Below the pieces are notes generated by a model. The model was not told where the DNA came from and did no database searches. It worked only from the letters and a program-made list of their open reading frames with translations. From assembly GCA_032690845.1 (NCBI GenBank), contig CM064427.1:13279501-13343500 (forward strand): a DNA stretch of 64,000 nt. The letters are read 5' to 3'. Positions 44,621-57,085 of this stretch are shown here, in pieces. Origin of the DNA: Eleusine coracana subsp. coracana. Lineage: Eukaryota > Streptophyta > Magnoliopsida > Poales > Poaceae. Both the position numbers and the translations under genes were made by a program. Position 1 is the first letter of the stretch. Every line of letters begins with the position of its first letter.

Positions 44621-44956
44621 TCAACTGTTGGTCGGCCATCTCACAAATCTGCACATCGCATCCTTTGGGGCCTGGCATCTTGAGGGTGAGGATGAGTAGT
44701 GCAGGATCGCCATGAACTTTCTCATCACCGGTCTGCTGACGATAGCATGGTAGGCTGACTCGAAGTCAGCCACCTGGAAGAGAATGCGCTCGGTCCTGAA
44801 GTTCTCATGGGTTCCAAAGGTGACAGGCAGAACGATGCGTCCAATGGGAACTGAGGTCTTGCTGGGCGCGATCCCGTAGAAGGGTGAGGAACTCGGCTGG
44901 AGGTCAATGACCGATAAGCCTAGCTCCATGAGGGTCTTGGTGAAGATCAAGTCCAA
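44621..44956 (-). pseudogene. pol: Tat-1 protease
   Basis: Encodes MDLIFTKTLMELGLSVIDLQ, FYGIAPSKTSVPIGRIVLPV and ESAYHAIVSRPVMRKFMAIL, the pattern of Tat-type aspartic protease (A-Y-H-A-I-L-G-R-P in intact relatives). The D-S/T-G motif lies just upstream in a decayed stretch (about 44960-44980, LDLIF preceded by GSS). Confidence 0.75.
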
Positions 44957-45328
44957 ACTGCTTCCTCTGTTGAGGAGTACTTTGTTGAACTAGACCTCCT
45001 TCATCGTGGCTGCGAGTACCAGCGGGTAGCGACCTGGCTTGAGCAGGTGCCTGGGGTGATCTGATCAATCAAATATGATCGGTATTTCAGACCACCTCAT
45101 GTACCTAGGCATAGCAAGCTCTACGGAGTTGATCTCACGTAGTTCCAGCTTCTGCTAGCGCTTGAACACGTAGGCATCTGGGCCTCCGAAGATGAAGTTG
45201 ACTTCCTTCCAGGGCTCCTAGAACTTTCCTTCTTCATCCTTGTTGTCACCGTCTTTAGCCTTGTCTTTGCCATTGTATCTTGGTGGATCCTTGGCCACCT
45301 TGAGCGTGGTAGTCGCGAAGCCCTTCAG

Positions 45329-46954
45329 TCAGTAACAGTCCTTTGCTTTGTGGTTCCCCTTTGGGTGCCATCTGCACGGGCCACTTAGCAAGTCGTCCAT
45401 GGTCTGCTGGTTCGTCCAAGGGTTCTTCTGGGATCGGTCTACCATAGCAACCATGTTGTCAGACTTCCTTTTCTTGTCCTTCTTGGAGGACTCCGGCTTG
45501 TCCGAGCGCTTCTCCTTGCCTTTGCCGCGGATGTCATCCAGTGCCGACTCGCCCAACCTGAACTTATCAGCAATCTCGATGCACTCCCAAGCGGTCAACT
45601 TGAGGTCATGATTCCTCCGACCGATCTCCCGGACAAGGTCATCGCTGCGTAAGCCTCATTGGAAAGTTGTGATGATCTGCTGATAGAGGACATTAGGGAT
45701 CTCGGTCTTCTTGGCACAGAACTGCTTGACGTAGTCGCGCAGGAGCTCGTCAAATTTCTGCTTAAACCAAGTGAGGTCAAAGTGATTGCCCGGACGATTG
45801 CAAGTAGCTTGGAAACTTTCTATAACCTTCTTATTGAGGTCTCCCCAAGAGGTGACCAATTTCTCTAGAACAGATATAAGCCAAATCCAAATGGCTAGAT
45901 CAAGGCAGACCGGTAGGTAATTGGCCATCACGGAGGTATCACCCCCGACTGATCGAATCGCCGTACTGTATAGCTGAAGCCACTCTCGGGGGTTGGTCTG
46001 ACCATCGTATTTTTCTATGGGAGCCGGCTAGAATCCTTTTGGCCACCAAGCTCTGTGAAGCTCAGGTATATAGGCCTTGATGTCGTTGAATTCTTCATCA
46101 CTCGTAGTAGGTGACCTTCTATATCGGTCAAGAGATGGCGATGAGCGACGATTATGACGTGGGCCAACATCGTCATCATGGCGATGATGCTGGTTGTCTC
46201 TATCATGACTCTCGCGCCGATCCCGATCATCACGTCAACGTCGGTCGTCGCGGTTGTTTCTTGGAGGTGGATTGTGTCGGTCTTCCCGTCAGTTATCGGT
46301 CCTCCGATCGCGGTGCTCCTCCTCGTAGCGTCGGTCGTCCCGAGCCCGCTCCTCGTAGTGGGAGTTGATGGTGTCCCAACCGTCATGGATGCTGAGGGAA
46401 TTTCTCAGATCCTCATGCCTTTGTTGACCGTGTGGGGTCGCATGACTAGAACTCACCACCGACTGTGGTTTGTCTCTGGCCGCATCTTTTGCTGTAGCAG
46501 CCTTGAGCATAGCCAACGCCTTATGCATCACGGGGGTCTAATATGTTGTGTCAGCCATTAAGCTGTCGAGCAATGTTTTAGCCTAGATGATGTTATTCTG
46601 TGGGGTGTTGTAGACCTTCACACCATCCACTTTGATCTCGAGGCCATGGTCTAGTCGTCGTGCGACGCGAGATCCACGCGATCCTCTTGGTCGGCAGCGA
46701 TGTCCTTCCGACGGGCTGTCATCCTGGGGGTTGTCTTCCTAATGGCCTTCTTCTACGTGGCCATCTTCTTCATGACCGTCTTCACGGTCACCCTCCTCAT
46801 CATTGTCCCCTAATGGATTCTCCTCTATATCGACCATGTTCATGGTCAGAGGGTATAAGCAAGCGGATCCGACCGAATCCTCATCAAAGGAACGGACCGA
46901 CTTTGAGTCGTACCCGAAGGATAGATCTGTTCCGTCAAATTCGAGTGGGACCAA
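45329..46954 (-). pseudogene. gag: Tat-1 gag
   Basis: Pieces: acidic N-terminus (46954-46739), Arg/His-rich segments, Gag core with LVTSWGDLNKKVIESFQATC and NHFDLTWFKQKFDELLRDYV (45870-45730), and CRWHPKGNHKAKDCY zinc-binding segment (45375-45330). Multiple frameshifts and stops. It follows the primer site at 47104-47124. Confidence 0.75.
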
Positions 46955-47103
46955 CGCTGGGATCAGATCTGACGAGCTCGGTGATCACGCCGTAGAACCG
47001 GCTGCGGCCGAGTCGGATCGGTGGTTCTCTAGACCTAGCTCTCCATTGGTGTCGACGATGAAGTCGAGCGATCCGAAGGAGATCTTGAATCCCGGCGAGC
47101 CTT

Positions 47104-47124
47104 GTCCCCTTTCTGGCACGCCAA
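47104..47124 (-). promoter_or_regulatory. Primer binding site of Tat-1
   Basis: The minus strand reads TTGGCGTGCCAGAAAGGGGAC right after the LTR end, close to the TTGGCGCGCCAG... primer site I remember for grass Tat elements (RIRE2/Cinful type). Confidence 0.65.
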
Positions 47125-47125
47125 C

Positions 47126-47480
47126 TATCGAGACTTGATCTCGGAAATATATTTATGGGGCTACATCAAGACTAAGAACTATGATGATTGCAAAATCCCT
47201 GAGTTATACAGGTTTGGGCCCTCTTGATGAGAGTAAAAACCCTACGTCCTGTGTTCAGTCGATCGTATTGCTTGTAATGTTGTGTCCCCGATGGGGGGTT
47301 CCTTGCCGCCTTATATATCCGGTCGGTAGGGGGTACATGAAAGTCCTACTCGAAGTCTATAAGGATTTTCATAGAAAGTCTATCTCTAATTTCCTTGCGC
47401 TCCAAGCTGACTCGGTCGGTTCCCTTATTGATGAGGTGCTCGGTCGGTTGTCGACTTTAGGCATATCTACGGATATCCGG
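47126..47480 (-). repeat. Truncated 5' LTR of Tat-1
   Basis: About 355 bp between the primer site and the join to Tat-2 integrase. A TATA-like sequence GGATATATAAGG on the minus strand is at 47320-47309. The left part of the LTR (upstream promoter) is missing, cut near 47480. Confidence 0.65.
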
Positions 47481-49441
47481 AAGGTAAGTATTCCACAATC
47501 GATAATGATATCATGAGGAACTCCAAACCGAGTGAAGACCTCCCTGACAAACTAGATCGCCTTCTTGGAAGTGATGTTGCCGACTGGTTTCACTTCAATC
47601 CACTTGGTAAACTTGTCAATAGCAACAAATAAATGAGTAAACCCGCCTGGCACTTTCTTAAAGGGCCCAACCATGTCAAGCCCCCAGACTACAAAAGATC
47701 AAGTCATGGGTATTATCTGAAGTTGTTACAAAGGCACATGCGTTTGCTGAGCGAAGAATTGACAGCCTTCACATGTTCGAACGACCTGGTGTGCATCTTC
47801 GACCATCGTGGGCCAATAAAACCCTTGCCGGAAAGCTTTGCTGACCAAAGCCTTGGACGCTGCGAGATTACCACATGCTCCTGCATGTATTTCCGCTATC
47901 AACTCCTTGCCTTTTGGAATAGATATGCACCGCATCAGGATGTTAGATCCTCCCCGGCGATACAACAGGTTACCCTCGGTGTCGTGCTTTCAACCTTTGT
48001 TGCTCATGAGAATCTGTAGGCAGTGTACCCTTAGTCAGAAACTGAACGATCGGGTCACGCCAGTCAGTCTCCATGCTTGCGTCTATCGCTGGCTCCACAA
48101 CTTCGGTTGTCAACACTTCGGGTTGAGGTTGAACAGTTGGACTATCAAGGGCATGGAGGAAGACTCCAGACGGGACCACCGCTCTCGATGACCCCATCTT
48201 TGCTAGCTCATCTGCAGCTTGGTTGTTGTCACAGAGAACATGAGTGAGCTTTAGCCCATCGAATTTGTTCTCCAACTTTCTAACCCCTTGACAATAAGCG
48301 GCCATGTTGTCATCTACGCAATTCCAATTTTTAGTAATGTGGTTGATGACCAGGGCCAAAACACCAAAGATGTCCAACCGCTGGATGCCATGCGATATGG
48401 CGATATGTACTCCGCCGTATTGTTAGATGCATGCAAATTAATTCAAAGGACGTATCTGAGCTTCTCTCCTTGTGGTGAAATAAGCACAATGCCTGCCCCC
48501 GCACCCTGCAATTGGAGTGACCCATCAAAGTATATTTTCCAATATTCGAGATCTTGTGAGGCTGGAGGCAACTAGCCCTCGGTCCACTCAGAAACGAAGT
48601 CTGCCAGAGCTTGTCCTTTGATTGTCGAGCGAACTGCAAACAATATGGTGTATTGACCGAGTTTGACCACCCACTTAGCAATCTTGGCGACCGCCTCATA
48701 GTTGTGAAGCACTTCTCCGAGCAGGTAAGATGTTTGGACTTCAATCAGGTGAGCCTGAAAATAATGCTTCAACATTCTTGTGGTGGTCAAGAGTGCATAA
48801 ACTAGCTTCAAAATCTAATGGAACCACAGCTTAAAGGCATTAAGGACCTCGCTAACGAAGTACATTGGGTGTTGTACCTTCTGTACATGACCCTCTTCCT
48901 CTTGGTCGACTGTCAAAACAGTACTCACAACATGTGTTGTGGTCAAAATGTAAAGTTGAAGTTTTTATTATGCCTCCGGAGGCACCAAGACTAGAATTTT
49001 GGTGAGGTGGCTCTTCAATTCTTCCAAAGCCATTTGTGCCTCTTCCGTCCAGTTGAAGTCGTCTTGCTTCTTGAGCAATTTGAAGAAAGGTAGACCTCTG
49101 ACTCACAGTCGAGATATGAAGCGACTTGAAGCGGCCATACAACCGGTCAGCTTCTGAACATCCCGTTGTGAATTCGGTGGCCCCATGTCGATGATGGCTT
49201 TGATCTTCTCCGGGTTGGCCTTAATGCCTCTCTTGGAAACAATATAGCCAAGTAGCTTCCCCGTAGGCACACCGAAGACACATTTTTTAGGGTTTAACTT
49301 CATCGAGTATCGTCTCAGGTTGTCAAATGTCTCGGCTAGGTCAGAGATGAGTTCTTCAACGTTCGGAGTCTTTACCACCATGTCGTCAACATAAGCATAT
49401 GCATTCCGACCGATCTGAGTTTCAAGACGGCGTTGAATACC
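47481..49441 (-). pseudogene. pol: Tat-2 fragment: RT end, RNase H, second RNase H, integrase start
   Basis: A second Tat copy in the same orientation. From the right: RT C-terminus (NPKKCVFGVPTGKLLGYIVS, 49381-49103), degenerate first RNase H (about 49140-48580), archaeal-type RNase H (DIFGVLALVINH in place of the usual G-D-S, 48377-47970), integrase zinc region (GACGNLAASKALVSKAFRQG, then CEGCQFFAQQTH, 47965-47726) and core start to 47481. It starts abruptly at the copia 2 LTR (49442) and ends at the Tat-1 LTR. Many frameshifts. Confidence 0.8.
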
Positions 49442-50919
49442 TGAAAGTGCCTAGAGGAGGGGGTGAATAAACAATTATCCCTAAAAATGACTTAAAAATA
49501 AAAGTTAAATGCACAGTGTTGGACTTGTCTGACGACTGAGAGTAAAGTCAGATGACTTGTCCGATGGTGCGAGATAAAAAAGTAGATTGGCCGACTAAAA
49601 CTACAAACTAGTGCAAGGCAAGCTAGGAACAAGTAATAACAAGCTAGAGGAAGTTGTAGAAATATGGAGAAGAGCTAGCATTCAACCTACACAAGTTAAT
49701 TTGAGAAATGCGTAGCAAAACCTAACTAGCAAGATTAAGAGCAAGAACTAGTAAATGAAGAATAAATAATTAAGCACACAAGAGACACGAGATTTTTCAC
49801 CGAACTTCAGCTCCACAAAGAACCCTACATCTCTGTTGAGGGATCCACAAGTGACCGGGTCTCTTTCAACCCTAAACCTCTCCAAGTGATCACAAAGATC
49901 AAACTTGGTGTTCCACTAGCAACTCCACGAAGGAGGGGTCAATACAAACTTCTCGAGGCATCACCACACAAGTTGGGAGCTCAATGGGCACCTCTAACCA
50001 TCTAGGGGATAAATCCCCAAGAGTAACAAACACAAGAGTTGTCGGTGGTGAGGACGAACCAAGTGCTCAAGATGATGGAAGCTTGGAGGCAATAGAGCTC
50101 TCCAATCTTCTCTCAATCCCTTAGCAAATCAAGAGTGGAAACAAGGGAGGAGAGTTGGGGAGAGCAAAGTAAGCTTGAGAGTGTTTTTAAGTGGAATGAG
50201 TGACCCCCCGGCCAAAGGGCGAAATGGGGGTCTATTTATAGCCCATGGAGAAAAAGAGCCATTTGGAGGGGTATTTCTCAGATCTACATCAGACAAGTCC
50301 GATGGTCATCGGACAAGTCCAACGATTCAAAGTGGCGCAGTTCCTGGAGTCCGAGGGACTTGCCCGATGCCTCGGACAAGTCATGTCCATCAGACAAGTC
50401 TGATGGTCATCGAACATGCCCGATGACACAGGGTGGCAGAGGTACTGGGGTCCGATGAAAGATGTCCGACACGTCGGAATTTCCTCACGTCATTGGACAA
50501 GTCCAATGACCGTCGGACATGTATGACGGCCCAGAGTGGCAATGCTACTGGAGTCCGATGGACTTGTCCGACGTGTCGGACAAGTCCGATGAAAAACCTC
50601 TGGAAAAATGTGTTTGGCTGGGAAATGGGATTTTAGCACTTAGTTCACCTTCGCTTCACATTTTTGTGTCCCTCTTAATATACGGCTTTTCCTATACTCA
50701 AGATTTAAAATAAAAACTCATGAACTTCATTCTTGAGCAAATTGAATTTTCATCTGGAAGTCATTTTGTCATCTTCTTTTCTCCTTTTTGCTTCTATGCA
50801 TTTTATTTCAACAAACTTTGGACCATTATCTACACACATGCTCATTAAAAAATTAGTCTATTCTTAATTGTATTGATGTCAATCACTAAAATAAAATTAG
50901 GGGCCTAGATGCACCTTCA
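49442..50919 (-). repeat. 3' LTR of copia 2
   Basis: 1,478 bp; minus-strand start TGAAGGTGCATCTAGGCCCC at 50919 and end CTAGGCACTTTCA at 49442. TATA box CTATAAATA at 50241-50233 (minus, reading TATTTATAG on the plus strand) with the palindrome array at about 50290-50600. Clearly the same family as 19850-21284. Confidence 0.92.
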
Positions 50920-50920
50920 A

Positions 50921-50935
50921 TCTCCCCCTTTTTAG
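50921..50935 (-). promoter_or_regulatory. Polypurine tract of copia 2
   Basis: Minus strand CTAAAAAGGGGGAGA directly before the 3' LTR start; primes plus-strand DNA synthesis. Confidence 0.85.
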
Positions 50936-51599
50936 TGATTGATGACAATACAACTAAAATTTCATAAAAGTATACAACAAGGTTCAGTTTGTGATGAGGA
51001 GATGAGGAGCTTCCCCTAAATGAGTGCATGAGTAATGAAATAGGCAACGTTAACAGGTGCACATATTTAAAGAAAAGTATGAGAGCTCCCCCTAACACTA
51101 TGCATACATGTTAATTTGCAACAACTGATCACGAGAGATAGAAACAAATGCAAATGACATGTTAATTTGCAACAATTTCACACAAATGCAACAAGATGAA
51201 GATAATCAACAAAGCACCATTACAATAAGCAAATAGAGTTGACAAACCACAAATAAATATCCAACCACAAGGAAACGTTTTACAAACCAAATAGTGCCAC
51301 AAGTTGTGTCCATCTGCATCACTCTCATAACTTACAACCTAAGACGATAAGATAGATAGCTACTTCTCCCCCTTTGGCATCAAAACACCAAAAAAGGAGA
51401 AAAGCTAAAAACACGAGCAAGGAGAATCTTCTACTCCTCATCATAGTCTTCATCTTCGTCCTCTTTATCTTCATCCTCATCTTCTTCTTCTTCAATGACT
51501 GGGGCCTTGCCTTTGCGCTCACGAAGAGCATATGCAGCGAGATCCTCTTCTTCCTCGTTTCATCCTCATCATCATGAAAGCGGACATGCTGTCCACTAG

Positions 51600-52983
51600 A
51601 GCCCGCTCCAGTGCTAAACTGAGGGGGCGGAGGATATTAGCCAAAGTAGTTCATGTCCTCCAGAGTGAAAGAGTCAGTCGGATCAGCATAAGTAGGAGGA
51701 GGAGGTGCTTCCGTGGGAGAAGGTGGAGGAGGAGGCTCAATGCCAAAGTGATCAAAAAGTGCGTGCTGATTCCTCTCGATGACAACCATCCTTTGGTTAA
51801 TGTTCCGACACATTCCAAGGAGAGATTTGAACATCTTCATTATTCCACTTCTCTTCCCACAAGGTAGTGGAGGTACACGAGATGATCCAATGCCCCTAGT
51901 AGCAGCCTCGGGTAGCTAAGGAGATGCAGCAGAAGATGGAGGCTGAGCTATCCAAAAATACTGACCAGATATAGTGTCAAGAGTCCAGTTAGAAGGAGTA
52001 TGAGGTTTGAGACTCAGATGCTTCATATCCTTGTTGAAAGTCAATCACGAGACCTTCTCAATTATGTACATAATGTGAGGAGCGTATCCATAGCCACACT
52101 TAGGAAAGATTGAGATGTCCCACATCTCCTGACAGACATAGTCAAAAGCATCAAACTTTCTGTTCCCATGAACCCAGTGCAGGATATCCCTCTGAAAGGC
52201 AGGGATACGGTCAGAATTGCCTCCCCTTGGAGCTAAGGTACTCCTGCAGATCTAAAACAAGACTGAGAAGAATGGTTTCAGGCCATTGGAGTTGGGAGAG
52301 AAGCATGTCTCCGGGTCCACATACATGTACCTCATGTCCTCAGCATTCATGTTATTTCCCTTATGAATCTTATGCTTCTCTTTGCGAGAGTGCTTGAGTC
52401 CAATCATAGTAGCAAACTGGTTCACTGAGCAGGTGTACTTTGTGCCACTAGTCATCCAGGTCATGGACTTGTCATCATCAAAGTACATGGTAGAATAAAA
52501 CTGAGCTATGATCTCCTTGTTCCAAGAGTAGTTGAAGGTGAGGAAGGTTTTGAGTCCATGGTGCTCAAAGGCTGCAAGCACTTGATTGAGCAGTGGATGC
52601 TTCCTTGCCTTCATATGATCTCAATTCAGCCACTTCATGTCAACAGTTGCATTCTTCATGCGGAGGTAGGTGGAGCGGTACCAATCCGCATGAAAGTGTA
52701 CATGAAAGCGGAAATCAGAAGCTTCTTTCTTACTAGCATAGTGGTTGGTTAACCTTGCCTCAGAGCAGGTCTCGATGGAGGCATGAAGGTAGTTCACAAT
52801 GTCCCGGTCAGAGTTCTCCACTTCAGCTGGAGGATGCATGACCCGAATGAGATTCTCAAGTTCTTCTGGCTCCGGTGGATCAGCTGCTCTCAGGGTGGTT
52901 TGATGGATGCCCTTGGTCTTCACTAGTCTTCACTAGTCTTGGTCCTCTTCTCTCTCAAGGGAGATGCTTCCACATCAGACATG
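51600..52983 (-). pseudogene. Extra ORF between pol and 3' LTR of copia 2
   Basis: Homologue of the copia 1 ORF at 26994-25428. Start at about 52983; a short direct repeat ('CACTAGTCTT' twice, 52920-52940) shifts the frame soon after. Conserved parts: LTFNYSWNKEIIAQFYSTMY and CSVNQFATMIGLKHSRKEKH (52540-52370), and the Pro-rich linker (51760-51690). The acidic tail is present in frame-shifted form to about 51430. In-frame stops near 52621 and 52254. Presence in both copia copies at the same place shows it is a regular component of the family. Confidence 0.6.
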
Positions 52984-53849
52984 CTAAAGAAAATTTGGCG
53001 AGCAACAAGTTAGGAGGGAGTTAAAGAGAGGAATGGGGGTAAGGGGAATCAATGAGGGACTTAGGTTTTTGAAAAAGCTGCAGGTCATCGGACATGCCCG
53101 ATATTCATCGGGAAAGTCCGACGCATCGGACTTGTCCGATGGTCGTCGGACTTGTCTGATGACCCGCAGTTTTTGCGAAAACCTAGATCTTTCACAAATA
53201 CACCTACCACAAGTAACCAAACTCTATCTACTCCAACTACAACTAACTATAATCATTCTCCATGAATCAACTATGCAGGGCAAAAAGATTTGACAGTAGC
53301 ATTGCCCAATAATCCTACCCCTATGGGAGAGATAGGGGATTAGGATTAAACCTTGCAAAAAACGAAAGGGGATCAGACTTCTCCGATGGAGGAGGACCTC
53401 TTGACCTTGAATCTTGCGCTAAAGGATGGTTGAAGTGGGAGATCGCCTTGGAATCACCTTTAGGGGAGTTCTTGAGGAGCGAGAACGTGAGGGAGGTGAA
53501 TGTGGAGGGGTTGATCGAAGGAGTAAGTCGGGCTGGGTTAAAGTCGAAACCTGGAGCCGTCGGACTTGTCCGATGGACGTCGGACTTGTCTGATGGTAGA
53601 AGGTGCCAGGGATAGAAAGGCAGGTTCGAGGGAACATTTGGAAATTTTAAGAGTAGATGTTGATGAACACAAAGAATCCTTGACAACATATGGTTAGCCA
53701 ATCAAACAATCATTCAAAACTATGACCAATTTTTGACAAGATTGATCAAGAGATCAAGAATCAATCATCAATCAAAAACAAACAAGTTTTGACATAAAAC
53801 CATAATTTTTGCGGTAATTAAACGATTATCATCCAGATGTGCACATTTT
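52984..53849 (-). other. Spacer between pol and extra ORF of copia 2
   Basis: No gene recognised. Carries TCGGAC...GTCCGA palindromes at about 53085-53165 and 53557-53597, as in copia 1. Confidence 0.55.
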
Positions 53850-56057
53850 CTAAATCACATTGCTAGAGTCAAGAATATTTAGTTCACTCCTAAGATAGAA
53901 AAATCTCTTCTCATCTAGGGGCTTGGTGAATATATCGGCTAGTTGGTCTTTGGTTCTCACATGACTTACTTCTATATCCCCCTTAATAGAATGATCACTC
54001 AAAAAGTAGTGGCGGATATGTATATGCTTTGTGCGTGAATGCTCAATGGGGTTATCAGCAAGCTTTATGGCACTCTCATTGTCACATAGGAGAGGAACAC
54101 AATTCAACTTGTAACCGTAGTCCCTTAGAGTTTGTCTCATCCAAAGTAGTTGTGCACAACAACTATCGGCTGCAACATACTCCGCTTCGGCCGTGGAAAG
54201 TGCAACGGAATTTTGTTTCTTGGATGACCATGACACTAGGGACCTACCCAAGGTTTGGCATATCCCGAAGGGGCTCTTTCTATCTACCTTATCCCAGACA
54301 TAATCCACATCGGAATAGCCTAATAGGTTGAACTTTGAACCCTTGGGGTATCAAAGCCCTAGGTTGGGTGTGTGAACCAAATATCTCAATAATCTCATAA
54401 CGGCCACCATGTGACACTGCATAGGAGCGGCTTGAAAACGTGCACACATACACACACTAAGCATGATGTCGGGCCTAGATGCACAAAGATAAAGCAAAGA
54501 GCCTATTATGGAGCGATATACCTTTTGATCAACGGGTTTATCCTTTTTGTTGAGGTCGAGGTGGCCATTTGTTGGCATGGGAGTATTGATGGGCTTTGCC
54601 TTGTCCATATCAAATTTTTTCAATAAGTCTTGTGTGTACTTTGCTTGACATATGAAGGTGCCCTCCTTGAATTGCTTCACTTGGAAGCCTAGAAAGAATG
54701 TCAATTCTCCCATCATAGACATCTCGAACCTCTTGGTCATTATCTTGCTAAATTCATCACAAAAGGTTTGGTTAGTAGAACCAAATATAATGTCATCGAC
54801 ATATATTTGGCATACAAAGATATCATCACCAAAGCGCTTAGTGAAGAGGGTTGCATCAGCCTTGCCAATGACAAAACCCTTTTTAACAAGAAAATCCCTA
54901 AGGCATTCATACCATGCTCTTGGGGCTTGCTTCAGCCCATAGAGCACCTTATGGAGTTTATACACATGGTTAGGATACTTAGGGTCTTCAAAGCCCGATG
55001 GTTGCTCCACATACACCTCTTCCTTGATTGGCCCATTTAGGAATGCACTTTTCACGTCCATTTGGTACAACTTAAAATTATGGTTAGTGACAAAAGCAAC
55101 TAATATTCTAATAGATTCAAGCCTTGCTACGGGGGCATAAGTTTCATCAAAATCCAAACCTTCCACTTGTGAATACCCCTTTGCCACGAGCCTTGCCTTG
55201 TTTCTTGTCACAACACCATCTTCATTTTGTTTTTTGTGGAACACCCATTTGGTGCCCACAACATTCTTGTTCTTTGGCCTTTCCTCCAATGTCCACACTT
55301 CATTTCTTGTGAAGTTGTTCAATTCTTCTTGCATGGCCATTACCCAATCCGAATCCTCAAGTGCTTGTTCTACCCTAAATGGCTCCATAGAAGAGACAAA
55401 AGAGTAATGTTCACAAAAAATACTAACTCGGGATCTAGTGATTACCCCCCTGTCAATATCTCCAAGAATTTGCTCGACGAGGTAATCACGTTGTACATTC
55501 TGATGCACTCTTGGGTGTGGTGGATGTGAGATTTCTTCACCACCATCTTTATGAACCTCTTCATCATGTCTTTGAGAATCAATACTTGATGCTTGTTCAT
55601 GATCCCCAACATCTTGATCTTGACCACTTGCATGATCAATTTCTTCATTCTCATGATGTTGGTTTTGTCTTGAGTGAGAGGGTTGATTTTCAATATTTGA
55701 TGTTTCTTGTGGTCTCACATCACCAATGACCATCCTTCTTATTGTATTTCTATGAGCTTCATCATCTACATCATCATTAACAACTTGCTCCACTTGAGAG
55801 CCATTAGATTCATCAAATGTCACGTCACGTGAAATTTCAACACAATTGGTGATTTTGTTGAACACACGATAGGAATGAACATTCGACCCATAACCAAGCA
55901 AGAAACCTTCATCAACTTTTGGAGCAAACTTAGAAGTCTTGGGTTTCTTGTTTAGCATAAAGCATTTGCTCCCAAAAACATGAAAGTAGGAAATATTAGG
56001 CTTGTTACCGGTTAGTAGCTCATATGGTGTTTTCTTCAATAGTCGATGGAGATACAA
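53850..56057 (-). pseudogene. pol: Copia 2 integrase C-terminus, reverse transcriptase and RNase H
   Basis: One frame from 56057 to 53850 broken by a single TGA at about 54348, where relatives (and copia 1) have Trp before Tyr-Pro-Lys-Gly. Order: integrase C-terminal box (KKTPYELLTGNKPNISYFHV), acidic linker, RT fingers (EVWTLEERPKNKNVVGTKWV), palm with QIYVDDIIFGST (about 54800), RNase H with STAEAEYVAA and LCDNESAIKLADNP, ending IFTKPLDEKRF. RT and RNase H catalytic acids are largely preserved; the most recent-looking pol in the window apart from copy B. Confidence 0.93.
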
Positions 56058-57079
56058 CCGGTTGGAGGCATGGCATGCGGTGTTGACGGCTTCGGCCCAA
56101 AAACGATCAGACGTCTTGTATTCATCAATGTTCTTTCCATCTCAATGAGCATGCGGTTCTTTGTTTTGACCATCGCATTTTGTTGAGGGGAGTAAAGTGC
56201 CGAAAATTCATGCTTGATGCCTTCTTCATCAAGATACTCTTCAACTTGAGTGTTCTTGAATTCAGTGCCGTTGTCACTCCTTACTTTCTTGAACTTGACT
56301 TTATTTTCATTTTGTGCTCTTTTCATGAATGTCTTGAGCACATCTTTTACTTCACCTTTATCATGCAAAAAGAATACCCACGTGAAGCGAGGAAAGTCAT
56401 CAACAATTACAAGATCATATTTGTTACCACCAATACTTATGTAGGAGACGGGGCCGAAGAGGTCCATGTGCAACATCTCCAATGGCCTTGTAGTGGTCAT
56501 CACATTCTTGGCGGGGTGTGATGCTCCAACTTGTTTTCCTGCTTGGCATGTACTACAAATTTTATCCTTCTCAAAGCAAACATCGGTTAGTCCTATGATA
56601 TGGCCGCCCTTTTGGAATTTGTGAAGATTTCTCATACCAACATGGGCTAGCCTTCTATGCCACAACCACCCCATGTTGGACTTTGCTAATAAGCAAGTAC
56701 CAAGTCCAGCTTTATCCGTGGAATAGTCCACAATATAAAGCTTTCCTTTAAGCACACCCTTAAAAGCAACCGAGCCATCACATCTCTTATAGATGGTCAC
56801 ACCACATTCGTTGAACAAACAATCATAGCCCATTTTACAAAATTGTGAAATGGACAAAAGATTGAAGTCAACATGATCAACAAGCATAACCTTAGAAAGA
56901 GAATACGAAGGAGTGAGAGGAACTTTACCACAACCTAGTACTTGTCCCGTTCCATTGTCACCTAATGTCATGTACTCATTTTTGTTGTGACTTGGCTCGA
57001 ATGACTTGAACATCTTTTTGTCTCCGGTCGTATGATTGGTGCATCTGCTATCAATCACCCAACTTGACCCTCCGAACAA
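56036..57079 (-). pseudogene. pol: Copia 2 protease and integrase core, catalytically damaged
   Basis: The protease site reads SSWVIDSRCTNHTTG; intact copia proteases have D-S-G, so Gly is replaced by Arg. Integrase has the HHCC zinc region (LWHRRLAHVGMRN, then CSTCQAGKQ), catalytic Asp in MLHMDLFGPVS and VRSDNGTEFKN, but the catalytic Glu region reads SPQQNAMVKTKNRML where intact copies have Glu in the position of the first Lys. Both changes fit G-to-A transitions. A frameshift near 56040 separates it from the following pol frame, and a TAA near 57083 from gag. Confidence 0.88.
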
Positions 57080-57085
57080 AACAAA

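Noticed and set aside
46100..47140. Plus-strand frames of 111-135 codons across Tat-1 gag
   Set aside because: They are complements of the Arg/Asp-rich minus-strand gag; no motif of their own.
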